64,000 nt of DNA from Candidatus Zixiibacteriota bacterium (GTDB lineage: Bacteria > Zixibacteria > MSB-5A5 > SM23-73-2). Below are positions 18,047 to 26,571 of the stretch, piece by piece (within the stretch, counting starts at the first letter, position 1; each line of letters opens with the position of its first letter). The DNA lies in contig JAUWYR010000002.1 in NCBI GenBank assembly GCA_030615745.1, forward strand, positions 27,470 through 91,469, given 5' to 3'. The position numbers and the translations under genes were made by a program. The notes below the pieces were generated by a model. It had not been told where the DNA came from and did no database searches. It worked only from the letters and a program-made list of their open reading frames with translations.

Positions 18047-18869
18047 AGGGATCGAGGCTTTAATACCCAAGGAATCAGATTTTTTAAAAAAGAAAGATTT
18101 GATAGAAATAGAGGTTGAAAAGATAAAGCCAAATCCCTATCAGCCAAGAGAAAGTTTTGATGAAAAAAGGCTTTCAGGGTTAGCTGAGTCTATAAAGGAA
18201 AAGGGTATGATTCAGCCGGTGGTTGTGAGGAAAAAACAAGATGGGTTTGAAATTGTTGCTGGGGAGAGGAGACTTCGCGCTGCAAAGTCGATCGGGCTAA
18301 AATTGATCCCAGCTATAATAATGGAAGGACTTTCAAAGCAGTCGATGCTTGAATTGACCCTGGTGGAGAATGTTCAAAGAGAGGATTTAAATCCAATTGA
18401 GGAGGCAAAAGGATATAAAAGACTTCTTGAGGAGTGTGGATTAACCCAAAAAGAGCTATCTAAAAGGGTTGGAAAAGACCGCTCATCAATTGCTAACACC
18501 TTGAGACTGTTAAACTTACCTGAGGAAGTGCAAAACCTAATTTTATCTGATATAATTTCAGAAGGTCATGCAAGAGCCATTTTGGCATTATCTACGCCAA
18601 AAGAGCAGATAAATTTAGCGAAAATAATCAAAGAATTATCCCTTTCTGTAAGAGAGACCGAAGAATTGGTTTATAGGAAAAAGAAAAAAATCTCCCCAAA
18701 AAATAAAAGACCAAAACTTTCTTCTGAGCTAAAAGATTTAGAAGAAAGATTGATAAAATTTTTTGGCACAAAGGTTAAAATCGTAAAAGGAAAAAAAAGG
18801 GGCAAAATTGAAATAGAGTTCTTTTCAGAAAAAGAGTTAGAGCGGATTTTAGAGCTTTTGAATATTTAG
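18024..18869 (+). CDS. parB: Chromosome partitioning protein ParB (Spo0J), CTPase
   Basis: A 281-residue ParB. The N-terminal ParA-contact segment ([11 protein letters not shown]) is followed by the CTP-binding ParB domain with [13 protein letters not shown] and [17 protein letters not shown]. Next is the helix-turn-helix [25 protein letters not shown]. The C-terminal dimerisation region contains a Lys-rich linker and ends [18 protein letters not shown]. It loads on parS at 16524 and slides as a CTP-gated clamp. The ATG lies within the parA end. Confidence 0.96.
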   Translation: MTRQALGRGIEALIPKESDFLKKKDLIEIEVEKIKPNPYQPRESFDEKRLSGLAESIKEKGMIQPVVVRKKQDGFEIVAGERRLRAAKSIGLKLIPAIIMEGLSKQSMLELTLVENVQREDLNPIEEAKGYKRLLEECGLTQKELSKRVGKDRSSIANTLRLLNLPEEVQNLILSDIISEGHARAILALSTPKEQINLAKIIKELSLSVRETEELVYRKKKKISPKNKRPKLSSELKDLEERLIKFFGTKVKIVKGKKRGKIEIEFFSEKELERILELLNI

Positions 18870-18889
18870 GTAGAGAAAGGATTTTAGAT

Positions 18890-19771
18890 TTGTCAGTTGC
18901 AAAAATCAAAAACATCTTTAAAAAGCTAAAGGAGGGAAAATACTTACACATAATGCTTTTGCCCGATGGTAAAAAGGGTCTAAGGTTCAAAATATCTTTG
19001 AAATTAGCCTATTTTTTAGCCTTTTTAATCGGTTTATTCCTAATATTTGTGATGGTTCTGGTGATATCTTATGGAAAGGTTTTTTATAAAGCCCTTCAGG
19101 CAAAATCATTAGCTTTGGAGAACAGACGCCTTTCCGAATATAACGCTAAAGTGACAGAGCTTGAAAAACAGTTAAAAGCTTACAGAAGTTTTATCCAAAA
19201 AATTGGAAAGTTAGCCGGGGTAGAATATCCAACAAAAAATGAGCCAAACATAGATTATAAAAAGGATTTCTACACAATGTTGGAGGAGGCAAGTTCTGAT
19301 AGTAAAAGTTTTAATAAGTTTGACTTTTTTGGTCGATTGCGAAAGTCATATATTAACCCTTTTTTTGAGGATTTCATACCGAGAGGTTTCCCAGTGGGGG
19401 GTTGGATAACAAAGGGTTTTGTGGAAAAAAAAGAGAAGTTGGGTGTGGAACACCCTGGAGTGGATATAGCATGTAAGGAGGGAACAGAGGTGAAAGCGAC
19501 TGCTTGGGGGTGGGTAAAATTTGCTGGCTGGGACCCGGAATACGGGAATCTTTTAATCTTAGAACATCGAGAAGGTTATTCAACATTTTATGGTCATAAC
19601 AAAAAGCTAAAAGTTTTAGAGGGTGAATTTGTTGAGAGGGAAAAAGTGATTGCCCTATCAGGGAACACCGGAAGGAGTTCTGCTCCCCATCTTCATTATG
19701 AGATCAGAAAAGATGGGGTGCCAGTCGACCCAAAAAACTTTTTAACTATAGAGGAAAAAGATGAAAAATAA
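18890..19771 (+). CDS. Membrane-anchored M23 (LytM-type) peptidase
   Basis: A 293-residue protein with a short cytoplasmic N-terminus, one membrane helix (about 37-62), a coiled-coil-like stretch (about 70-105) and a C-terminal M23 domain. The zinc ligands are visible as HPGVD and HLHYE. It is likely to cut or regulate cutting of peptidoglycan in the periplasm. A TTG at 18890 is the likely start. It overlaps the bactofilin gene, and M23-bactofilin pairs are a common arrangement linked to cell shape. Confidence 0.88.
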   Translation: MSVAKIKNIFKKLKEGKYLHIMLLPDGKKGLRFKISLKLAYFLAFLIGLFLIFVMVLVISYGKVFYKALQAKSLALENRRLSEYNAKVTELEKQLKAYRSFIQKIGKLAGVEYPTKNEPNIDYKKDFYTMLEEASSDSKSFNKFDFFGRLRKSYINPFFEDFIPRGFPVGGWITKGFVEKKEKLGVEHPGVDIACKEGTEVKATAWGWVKFAGWDPEYGNLLILEHREGYSTFYGHNKKLKVLEGEFVEREKVIALSGNTGRSSAPHLHYEIRKDGVPVDPKNFLTIEEKDEK

Positions 19772-20144
19772 AAAAGGAGAAGGAGAGTTGAACACCATTA
19801 TCGGGAAAGGGACAATTTTTGAAGGAACCCTTACTGTTCAAAGTGGATTAAGGATTGATGGGACAGTCAAGGGAAAGGTTTCTGGTGCCGATACAATATC
19901 AATTGGGGAAGATGGGAAACTCGAAGCTGACCTTAATGCAAAAATAATAATTGTTGGTGGGAACGTGACAGGTAATATTTTTGCAAAGGAGAAAATTGAG
20001 CTTCAACCTAATTCCGTTGTCACTGGAGATTTGACAACTAAAAGCCTTGTTGTTGAGGAGGGTGCGATCTTTTGTGGAAAATGCAATATGAAAGAGGAAA
20101 AGTATAGTCAAAAAAAGTCCGAAGGATCTTCTGATTGTGGATAA
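19761..20144 (+). CDS. Bactofilin
   Basis: A 127-residue protein with the bactofilin beta-helix core: GKGTIFEGTLTVQSGLRIDG, then VKGKVSGADTISIGEDGKLEADLNA and a series of short G-x-V turns. It polymerises without nucleotides and scaffolds cell-wall enzymes, which fits the overlapping M23 gene upstream. The C-terminal tail KKSEGSSDCG is encoded by a family B repeat (20118-20134), and the stop codon lies inside a DnaA box, so the native C-terminus has probably been replaced. Confidence 0.9.
   Translation: MKNKKGEGELNTIIGKGTIFEGTLTVQSGLRIDGTVKGKVSGADTISIGEDGKLEADLNAKIIIVGGNVTGNIFAKEKIELQPNSVVTGDLTTKSLVVEEGAIFCGKCNMKEEKYSQKKSEGSSDCG
20118..20134. repeat. Interspersed repeat family B, bactofilin C-terminus
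   Basis: TCCGAAGGATCTTCTGA, in the same frame (SEGSS) as the copy in the M1 peptidase. Confidence 0.6.
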
Positions 20145-20232
20145 CTAAAAGATTGTGTTGAAAAGATGTTAATTGTTTTATTATCAACGAGTTAGCTTAA
20201 TGAATTGACCGTTTTCAGCTTAGTTATCCACA
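20136..20232. promoter_or_regulatory. Pair of perfect DnaA boxes
   Basis: TGTGGATAA at 20136-20144 and TTATCCACA at 20224-20232 are perfect consensus DnaA boxes in opposite orientation, 79 bp apart. The spacer is AT-rich and gene-free. They may be part of the origin, a DnaA-titration site or a DnaA-regulated promoter for the gene at 20325. Confidence 0.65.
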
Positions 20233-20324
20233 AAATTTAAAGGTAACTTTTTAAGATGATTTAACTTAAACCAAGCTAAAAAAACCTTTTGATTAAGTGG
20301 TAAACAGAATCGATTGAAGTACCT

Positions 20325-21038
20325 ATGCTTGAGATGAAATTGCCAATTTTTGGAACAATATTTTTTATTTTAGGTCTTTTTTTCTTATTATATCTTTTTG
20401 TAAGGATTTTGCGTCCAATTCTTCAGAAGAACAAAAAAAGTAAAAGAAGAGTCAACTCTCAATCGAGTGTAGTTGATTCATCTTTATTTATTATTGCTTT
20501 GGTTTTTCTTTTATTTTCCTGGTTTTTTTTCTGGACTGGAAGGTCATTAAGAGGATTTCATACATTTTATCCCCAAACTCAGGTTGGAGAAATGGAAGTG
20601 ATTCCGGAGACTCAAACCGCCTCAAGGTTAGTTTTAACCTTTTTCGGGTCAAATGGGAAAAGTTATATCCAAAGCCTTTTCATCTCCGGGGACAAATTGC
20701 GGATCGAGGCTGAATATTTGAATTTTAAACCCTGGGTAAAAGGATTAGGGGTTTATCCTTGTTACAAGATAGTTAGAATAAATGTTCTGGATATATCTGA
20801 TCCCAAATTAGGTGAGGGTGAAGTTAAATCAATAATATCCGAAGGATTTCCGAAGGACTCTTCGAGCATAGAATTTGAGCTTTTAGAGGGAGGGACTGAT
20901 CTATTTTTTTGGACTGAAAAGTTCGATAAGGTCTTACCCTGGGTACAGACAAAGGTTTTGAAAAGCGAATATTTTTCTATTGCTCAACAAGTGGTAAAAA
21001 AGATTTACATCACAGAAGAAAAGATCGACTTAAGCTAA
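20325..21038 (+). CDS. Membrane protein of unknown function
   Basis: A 237-residue protein with two hydrophobic segments (about 6-28 and 54-72) joined by a basic loop, then a soluble, probably extracytoplasmic domain containing GFHTFYPQTQVGEMEV and ILDISDPKLGEG-like stretches. I do not recognise the family. Two tandem family B repeats (20838-20869) are translated as SEGFPKDSSSIE near residue 175. The region upstream holds the paired DnaA boxes. No enzyme motif is apparent. Confidence 0.7.
   Translation: MLEMKLPIFGTIFFILGLFFLLYLFVRILRPILQKNKKSKRRVNSQSSVVDSSLFIIALVFLLFSWFFFWTGRSLRGFHTFYPQTQVGEMEVIPETQTASRLVLTFFGSNGKSYIQSLFISGDKLRIEAEYLNFKPWVKGLGVYPCYKIVRINVLDISDPKLGEGEVKSIISEGFPKDSSSIEFELLEGGTDLFFWTEKFDKVLPWVQTKVLKSEYFSIAQQVVKKIYITEEKIDLS
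20838..20869. repeat. Tandem family B repeats inside a membrane protein gene
   Basis: TCCGAAGGATT at 20838 is followed at once by TCCGAAGGACTCTTCGAG at 20849 and CAT, all in frame. Confidence 0.75.
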
Positions 21039-21256
21039 ATTACTACAACTTAGGCTTTTTTCTTCATGGTAAGTTTCAGTTTTTCATCTGTTTCATCTGT
21101 TTAATCTGTTGGGATTTTTTCATCTTTTGGCAATCTTTTATCTTCTCCGTATATATAATTGAGTTGACAATTAGAACCCATTGAATTAATTTAAAAATGG
21201 GTTAAGTTTTGGGTTTTTTTGACTTTTTACCCGAAAAAAGTTTTTCTGGAGGAATA

Positions 21257-22267
21257 ATGGCTGAACAAAAGATTGAGAAAAAAGACATTGAGGCAGTAGA
21301 GAAGTTAAAAGAGGCAAGGGATAGAATAAAAAATGAGATAAAAAAAGTAATTATCGGGCAGGAAAAAGTTATTGATGAGCTATTGATTGCTCTTTTGTCC
21401 AATGGGCATTGTCTTTTGATAGGTGTTCCCGGGTTAGCTAAGACACTTTTGATCTCCACAATAGCTAAGATTTTAGACTTAAAGTTCTCAAGAATTCAGT
21501 TCACCCCTGACCTTATGCCCTCGGATATCACAGGAACTGATATAATTCAGGAAAATGTAACAACTGGGGAAAGGTCTTTCAGATTTGTAAAGGGTCCCAT
21601 CTTTGCTAATATAATTTTGGCAGATGAGATCAACAGAACCCCTCCCAAAACTCAGTCAGCTTTACTTCAGGCGATGCAGGAGCATGAGGTCACAGCAGGT
21701 GGGACAACCTATAAGTTGTCTGAACCCTTCTTTGTTCTGGCAACTCAGAATCCTATTGAGCAGGAGGGGACATATCCATTGCCAGAAGCTCAACTCGATA
21801 GATTTATGTTCAATGTCTATATAGATTATCCTTCAGAGGAGGAGGAAAATCTGATTGTCAAGACCACCACCTCTGCATATTCCTGGGATCTAAAAAAGGT
21901 GATGGGAGCAGATGAGATAGTAAGATTACAGAAGCTTGCAAGAAGGGTTCCGGTGTCTGACCACGTGATAAACTATGCGGTAAGACTTGCTCGAAGCACC
22001 AGACCTAATCCATCAAATTCTTTTGAATATATCAAAAACTGGATTAGCTGGGGAACAGGACCAAGAGCATCCCAGTATATGATCTTAGGTGCAAAGATCA
22101 TGGCGATCCTGGATGGAAGATATACTCCATCAGTTGATGATGTGAGAGGAGTAGCACGCCCGGTTATGCGACACCGGATCGTAACAAGCTTCAATGCGGA
22201 GGCAGATGGAGTCGGGACACTGGATATAATAAATAAGTTGTTGGAAGATGTTAAAGAAAAGGGATAA
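21257..22267 (+). CDS. MoxR-type AAA+ ATPase
   Basis: A 336-residue MoxR protein. The Walker A region reads GVPGLAKT and Walker B is LADEIN. NRTPPKTQSALLQAMQE, ATQNPIEQEGTYPLPEAQLDRF and a C-terminal lid follow. I start it at the ATG at 21257, which has a clear TGGAGGA site. An upstream TTG would add 16 residues. MoxR proteins act as chaperones with VWA-domain partners, and here a DUF58 gene and a BatA-like gene lie downstream, although a restriction-modification cassette separates them. Confidence 0.94.
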   Translation: MAEQKIEKKDIEAVEKLKEARDRIKNEIKKVIIGQEKVIDELLIALLSNGHCLLIGVPGLAKTLLISTIAKILDLKFSRIQFTPDLMPSDITGTDIIQENVTTGERSFRFVKGPIFANIILADEINRTPPKTQSALLQAMQEHEVTAGGTTYKLSEPFFVLATQNPIEQEGTYPLPEAQLDRFMFNVYIDYPSEEEENLIVKTTTSAYSWDLKKVMGADEIVRLQKLARRVPVSDHVINYAVRLARSTRPNPSNSFEYIKNWISWGTGPRASQYMILGAKIMAILDGRYTPSVDDVRGVARPVMRHRIVTSFNAEADGVGTLDIINKLLEDVKEKG

Positions 22268-22292
22268 ATAAATTGTAAAAGTTACACAGGAG

Positions 22293-22709
22293 GTGAAGGT
22301 GAGGTTGAAAATTTGTAATTTAATTTTTTTCGTATTTTTGATTTTTACTTTTTTAATTTTTAACTATTCTACACCTTATGCTCAAAAGTTGGGCTTCAAA
22401 AAAATCACCAATGAAGTCTCTTTATATCAGAACCGTTACGATGATTTTCTAAATGCGGGGCAGACCTTTCAGTTGGTCTGTATAAACAGTTTCCGGCTTT
22501 TGACCTGGTTTAATTTGGAGATAACCTGGGATTTGAATTATGATTTAGAGAAAGAGGATAAATTCACCCATTATGTTGAAGTAGGTATAGTCAAAGAGCT
22601 TTTACCTCACTTCAGCGTAAACTACCAGAGAATACATGGCACCTTTATAGGGCCCTGGCGCAAAAGTTCTGCGCCTGTAAATCAGGTAGGGATAAGATAT
22701 TCTTTTTAA
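22293..22709 (+). CDS. Small outer-membrane beta-barrel-like protein
   Basis: About 135 residues with an N-terminal signal peptide (hydrophobic core of Phe, Leu and Ile, cleavage near YAQ). Alternating beta strands follow (for example FRLLTWFNLEITWDLNYDL and KFTHYVEVGIVKELL). The protein ends in IRYSF, an aromatic last residue as in outer-membrane barrels. The ribosome-binding site AGGAGGTGA points to one of the GTG starts at 22293-22299. Specific function unknown. The methyltransferase gene begins 62 bp downstream. Confidence 0.65.
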   Translation: MKVRLKICNLIFFVFLIFTFLIFNYSTPYAQKLGFKKITNEVSLYQNRYDDFLNAGQTFQLVCINSFRLLTWFNLEITWDLNYDLEKEDKFTHYVEVGIVKELLPHFSVNYQRIHGTFIGPWRKSSAPVNQVGIRYSF

Positions 22710-22771
22710 GAAGAGGCGATTAGGATGAGAAGAGGGTTCAGCGAATAGAGCGGTTTTTAATTAATAAGTTT

Positions 22772-24118
22772 ATGGTGACAAAGATTAAAAATAAGTCTAA
22801 AGCAAAAACTCAGAAAGCGGTCTCGGTTAAAACTAAGAGAAGTAGAAAAAAAACGAGTTATAAACTGGCTAATTTTAGAGAGTGTCTGCTTGGAGAAAAG
22901 CCGATTACATATGCTATAGATAGAAAAAAGATAAAGAAGTTAGAATTGACGCTTATTCCAAATATACAGTTCATATATGAATTAGCCTTAGCGAGATTTG
23001 AGTTGAGAGCATTAGGCGCAGATTTTGAGGTTGTTAATAATCTGAGGTCGTTCAATGTATTAAATGATGTTGATGAAGATTTTCTGTGCAGACGCTTGGC
23101 ATATTTTGAAAATGTAGGTTCACGAAAAACTGATTACTATTGCCTTCAGCAATACAATATAACACGTTCTGTCAATCAATATCTCACTCACTGGATTTAT
23201 CCTTATAAAGGTAAGTATCATCCTCAGATGATTAGAGCATTGTTGAATATTATAGGGATAAAAGAAGGTGAAACGGTACTGGACCCGTTCATAGGAAGCG
23301 GAACTACGGCAGTAGAGTGTCAGATATTTGGGATAAATTGTATAGGTATAGATGTTTCTCCATTGTGTGTTCTTATTAGTAAAGTAAAGACGGAATCAAT
23401 TTATGCGTTGGATGAAATAGCTAAAAATATTAGCAGTGTAAAACCTAATAAAATTGTTCTCAATCAAGGTGATATTTTTGCTGAAACAGAAATAGTCAAG
23501 ATAGGTAATGACCGAGTAGAGAATTTCTTCACGATGGCTGAAATGATTGCGCATAGTGATAATAGTCGCAGAGGTAAAAATTTCGAAAAATCCTTTTATG
23601 AAAATGAGAGGAAGATGATAGCATCTATAAAAGATTTCAAAAGTGCTGTGGAGAGATTCAATTTAAGATTGGGGAAAATGCGAATTGAAGAGGGAGATGC
23701 ACGAAGTTTGAATATTAAATCGAACTCAATCGATGGAATTATTACCTCTCCTCCTTATTCAATTGCATTGAATTATGTTGAAAACGATGCGCATTCTCTT
23801 GAAGCATTAGGGTATGATTTAAAAAGAATAAAAGATGATTTTATAGGAGTTAGAGGAACAGGGTTTAAAAAATTTGAACTTTACTATGATGACATGTATA
23901 AATCAATCCAAGAAATGCATAGGGTTTTGAAAAAGGGTAGATATTGTGTAATTGTTATTGGAAATGTTACTTTTCAAGGAAAAGAGATAGATACAGCCAA
24001 TAAAATAATTAGTTTTTGTCGAGATGTTGGTTTTAAATATGTCAAGAAGATAGAAAAAATCATTTATGGATTATATAATGTGATGCAAAAGGAATATATC
24101 TTAATTTTCAAAAAGTGA
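22772..24118 (+). CDS. DNA methyltransferase of a restriction-modification system
   Basis: A 448-residue SAM-dependent amino-methyltransferase. Motif I is DPFIGSGTT (171-179), and the catalytic motif TSPPY lies at 325-329, the form common in N4-cytosine enzymes. An N-terminal Lys/Arg-rich tail (1-30) and a variable region between the motifs could hold the target-recognition part. It is followed by a small winged-helix-like protein and a PD-(D/E)XK nuclease, so it most likely protects host DNA from that nuclease. The cassette splits the MoxR-DUF58 pair. Confidence 0.9.
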   Translation: MVTKIKNKSKAKTQKAVSVKTKRSRKKTSYKLANFRECLLGEKPITYAIDRKKIKKLELTLIPNIQFIYELALARFELRALGADFEVVNNLRSFNVLNDVDEDFLCRRLAYFENVGSRKTDYYCLQQYNITRSVNQYLTHWIYPYKGKYHPQMIRALLNIIGIKEGETVLDPFIGSGTTAVECQIFGINCIGIDVSPLCVLISKVKTESIYALDEIAKNISSVKPNKIVLNQGDIFAETEIVKIGNDRVENFFTMAEMIAHSDNSRRGKNFEKSFYENERKMIASIKDFKSAVERFNLRLGKMRIEEGDARSLNIKSNSIDGIITSPPYSIALNYVENDAHSLEALGYDLKRIKDDFIGVRGTGFKKFELYYDDMYKSIQEMHRVLKKGRYCVIVIGNVTFQGKEIDTANKIISFCRDVGFKYVKKIEKIIYGLYNVMQKEYILIFKK

Positions 24119-24148
24119 GAGAGTTGCAACGTTTTACAGGAGGTTACA

Positions 24149-24541
24149 ATGCCGTTTATCACTCGGGCCAGAAATTTTGTAGATAATCCACAACCCGATC
24201 ACGCATCGCATCCTCGATTTCCGGTTATGGTTGAAACCGTTCGCTATTTGCTCGACTGTGCTATTGGAATAGAGAATGCAGTTTCAACTAACGAGATAAT
24301 AGATTTTCTACATGGAGCTGGGCACGATATAGACAGGGAAACATGGCAGATTGAGGTTTTAGGATATCTAAGAGATAATGGAATATTCATTGGTTCCAGC
24401 GGACAGAGAGGTATGTTTCTTATTCGAGACCAAAACGATGCAAGGGAAGCACGGAACTTTATCCGTAACAGGATCGAAAGAGAAAGACAAAGATTATCGG
24501 CTTTGGAGAATTTAATGGGAGAAGCAGGATGGACAATTTAA
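24149..24541 (+). CDS. Small winged-helix-like protein in the R-M cassette
   Basis: A 130-residue protein with an excellent ribosome-binding site (AGGAGG, seven bases before the ATG). The pattern VETVRYLLDCAIGIENAVST followed by NEIIDFLHGAGHDIDRETW and LRDNGIFIGSSGQRGMFLI looks like a winged helix, with a helical Arg/Glu-rich tail (about 100-125). It may be a subunit or DNA-recognition partner of the nuclease downstream, or a control protein. The family is not certain. Confidence 0.65.
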   Translation: MPFITRARNFVDNPQPDHASHPRFPVMVETVRYLLDCAIGIENAVSTNEIIDFLHGAGHDIDRETWQIEVLGYLRDNGIFIGSSGQRGMFLIRDQNDAREARNFIRNRIERERQRLSALENLMGEAGWTI

Positions 24542-24579
24542 AGAGAAGTATTGAATAGAAAACAACAAGTTTTGCAATT

Positions 24580-25233
24580 ATGGAAGAAGATTATATTAAA
24601 CAGTTGGAAGCCACGATTTCAAAATTCATGGCTCCTATAAAGAATATACCTTTCCCCGTAGCGATAAAAGCCCTATCAGGTTACAAGGTGATCGCATTCG
24701 ATAAAAGCTCTAAAGAAGACTGTAGACTATTGGACAAACTGAAGACTGCCGCTCGAAGTGCTGGGGAAAAGGCTAAACAGGTAGGATTTGAGAGGAACAG
24801 ACCTAACGAGGTTGGGAATGATATTGAACCTTATGTGAAGAAAGCCTTATCTGATGTAGGGTTGAAGGCGGAAACACCAAGAAATGTCAAAGGTAAAAGG
24901 CAAGGTCTGGCTTACCCGGACATAGAAATTACAGAGCCTAATGGGAGAATTACTTACTTAGAATGCAAAACCTACAACATAAAAAACATTGCTACCAGCC
25001 AACGAGCTTTCTATTTTTCACCTTCAGTAAAAATTACTAATGATGCAAGGCATCTTTTACTAAGTTACCAAATTGAGCGAATACGAAGGCAAGAGAAAAC
25101 AATATTTGTGCCTGTGCATTGGCGTATTTATACTATTGATGATCTTCTGGTCTCAGTAAAACACGAATTCAATGCGAGCAATCGTGATATGTATAGAGAG
25201 GAAGCACTCTTGGTAGAGGGTTCAATAATATAG
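24580..25233 (+). CDS. PD-(D/E)XK restriction endonuclease
   Basis: A 217-residue protein. The catalytic core is visible as YPDIEI (Asp114) and YLECKTY (Glu128, Lys130), the classic D...E-x-K pattern. The N-terminal half is helical. It follows the methyltransferase and the small winged-helix gene in the same direction, so the three form a compact type II-like restriction-modification unit. The recognition sequence cannot be read from the protein. The call rests on motif plus context. Confidence 0.8.
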   Translation: MEEDYIKQLEATISKFMAPIKNIPFPVAIKALSGYKVIAFDKSSKEDCRLLDKLKTAARSAGEKAKQVGFERNRPNEVGNDIEPYVKKALSDVGLKAETPRNVKGKRQGLAYPDIEITEPNGRITYLECKTYNIKNIATSQRAFYFSPSVKITNDARHLLLSYQIERIRRQEKTIFVPVHWRIYTIDDLLVSVKHEFNASNRDMYREEALLVEGSII

Positions 25234-25241
25234 TAAATAAT

Positions 25242-25454
25242 ATGGTCAAGGATAAAAGAATAAAAAAAATCATAAAAGATATTGCAAAAAAGATTGTGAA
25301 GGAGTATAAGCCGGAAAAGATTATTTTTTTGCCTCTTATATTTACTGGGAATAGAGTTTTGCCTATTCCCCCTGATAGGTCGGGCACGCTTGCCCGACAA
25401 GAGATTCAATGCGGGGCTGGGAGCCCCGCCTATCATCAGGAGATGAAAAAATAG
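25242..25454 (+). pseudogene. Nucleotidyltransferase-like fragment broken by hairpin repeats
   Basis: The first 28 codons (IKKIIKDIAKKIVKEYKPEK and IIF) look like the start of a minimal nucleotidyltransferase, where a GS-x-x-x-G motif should follow. Instead the frame runs into a nested hairpin element at 25347-25440 and ends after 70 codons. The catalytic part is absent from the window. It sits at the right edge of the R-M cassette, so it may be a toxin-antitoxin remnant. Low certainty on the family. Confidence 0.5.
25347..25440. repeat. Nested hairpin repeat
   Basis: GGGAATAG/CTATTCCC is followed by an outer pair CCTGATAGG...CCTATCATCAGG that encloses two hairpins (GTCGGGCA/TGCCCGAC and GCGGGGCT/AGCCCCGC). 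Confidence 0.75.
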
Positions 25455-25496
25455 AAAGAATGTCGGGTATAATACTATGATTAATAAGAGCTATTT

Positions 25497-26408
25497 ATGA
25501 ATGAAAATTCGAATAATTTTTCCTATCGAAGGTTTTTAAAACCGGATGTGGTCTCTAAACTATCCGGAATTGAGATAAAGGCGAGATTGGTGGTGGAGGG
25601 GTTTATCGCTGGTCTGCACAGGTCTCCTTATCACGGGTTCTCTGTTGAGTTCGCAGAACATCGTCAGTATATGCCAGGAGACCCGATAAGAAATATCGAC
25701 TGGAGGGTCTATGCTAAATCTGACAGATACTTTGTCAAAGAATTCGAGGAGGAAACTAATTTAAAAGCCTATATTCTGCTCGATACCTCCGGGTCTATGG
25801 GGTATAAGTCCAATGGAATCCATAAATTAGAATATAGCTTATATCTTTCAGCCTCCTTAGCCTATCTTATGCTTAAACAAAGGGACTCAGTTGGCCTGGT
25901 CGTATTTGATGAGCATATAAGAAAATATATACCTCCTAAATCAACTATGAGCCATCTTCATAACCTTTTAAAAGAGCTGGATAGATTAGAGCCATCGAAA
26001 ACGACTAATATAAGCTCAACTTTACATGAGATGGCTGAAAGGATTAAAAGAAGGGGGCTTATTATTGTTATCTCAGATTTACTTGATGATCCGGATCTTG
26101 TAATAAATGGATTAAAGCATTTCCGACACAAAAAACATGAGGTTATAGTTTTTCATATCTTGGACCCAAAAGAGAGAGATTTCGGTTTTCCAAGGGAGGC
26201 AATTTTTAAGGACTTGGAAACCGGTGAGGAGATTTTGACCTCTCCCTGGCAGATAAGAAAAGATTATAAACAAAAGCTTGAGCAAATAATTAAAAGATAC
26301 ACTCTCGAGTGCAGGGAAAGTATAATCGATTATGTTCTTTTAGATACCTCTGTTCCATATGATATCGCTTTATTTTCTTATCTGAGCAAAAGGAAAAGAC
26401 TTTTTTGA
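25497..26408 (+). CDS. DUF58 protein (MoxR-associated)
   Basis: A 303-residue protein with the DUF58 signature: GFSVEFAEHRQYMPGDPIRNIDWRVYAK, followed by a VWA-like half with LLDTSGSMG (a MIDAS motif). No membrane segment, as in the shorter DUF58 class. Such proteins are expected to work with MoxR ATPases in envelope or secretion functions. The MoxR gene is 3.2 kb upstream, with the R-M cassette between them. Confidence 0.9.
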   Translation: MNENSNNFSYRRFLKPDVVSKLSGIEIKARLVVEGFIAGLHRSPYHGFSVEFAEHRQYMPGDPIRNIDWRVYAKSDRYFVKEFEEETNLKAYILLDTSGSMGYKSNGIHKLEYSLYLSASLAYLMLKQRDSVGLVVFDEHIRKYIPPKSTMSHLHNLLKELDRLEPSKTTNISSTLHEMAERIKRRGLIIVISDLLDDPDLVINGLKHFRHKKHEVIVFHILDPKERDFGFPREAIFKDLETGEEILTSPWQIRKDYKQKLEQIIKRYTLECRESIIDYVLLDTSVPYDIALFSYLSKRKRLF

Positions 26409-26414
26409 GAGTAA

Positions 26415-26562
26415 GTTGTTAGTTGTTAGTTTTTAGTGGTTAGTTTGGTGTTGTTGCTGCATTTTAAATGCAGCAACAACAAGAGAGAGCAAATTGTTAG
26501 TGATTAGTGGTTTTTAATTTTTTTACTAACAACTAATAACCAACAACTAAAAACCAAAAACG
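26415..26562. repeat. Large imperfect inverted repeat between DUF58 and nfo
   Basis: The left arm is made of GTTAGTTGTTAGTTTTTAG units and the right arm of their complements (CTAACAACTAATAACCAAC). In the centre-left is a perfect 15-bp hairpin, GTTGTTGCTGCATTT against AAATGCAGCAACAAC (26450-26480). No gene is present. Confidence 0.75.
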
Positions 26563-26571
26563 AAGTTTTTC

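Noticed and set aside
26415..26562. CRISPR-like array between DUF58 and nfo
   Set aside because: The units are short, irregular and arranged as one large inverted repeat without spacers.
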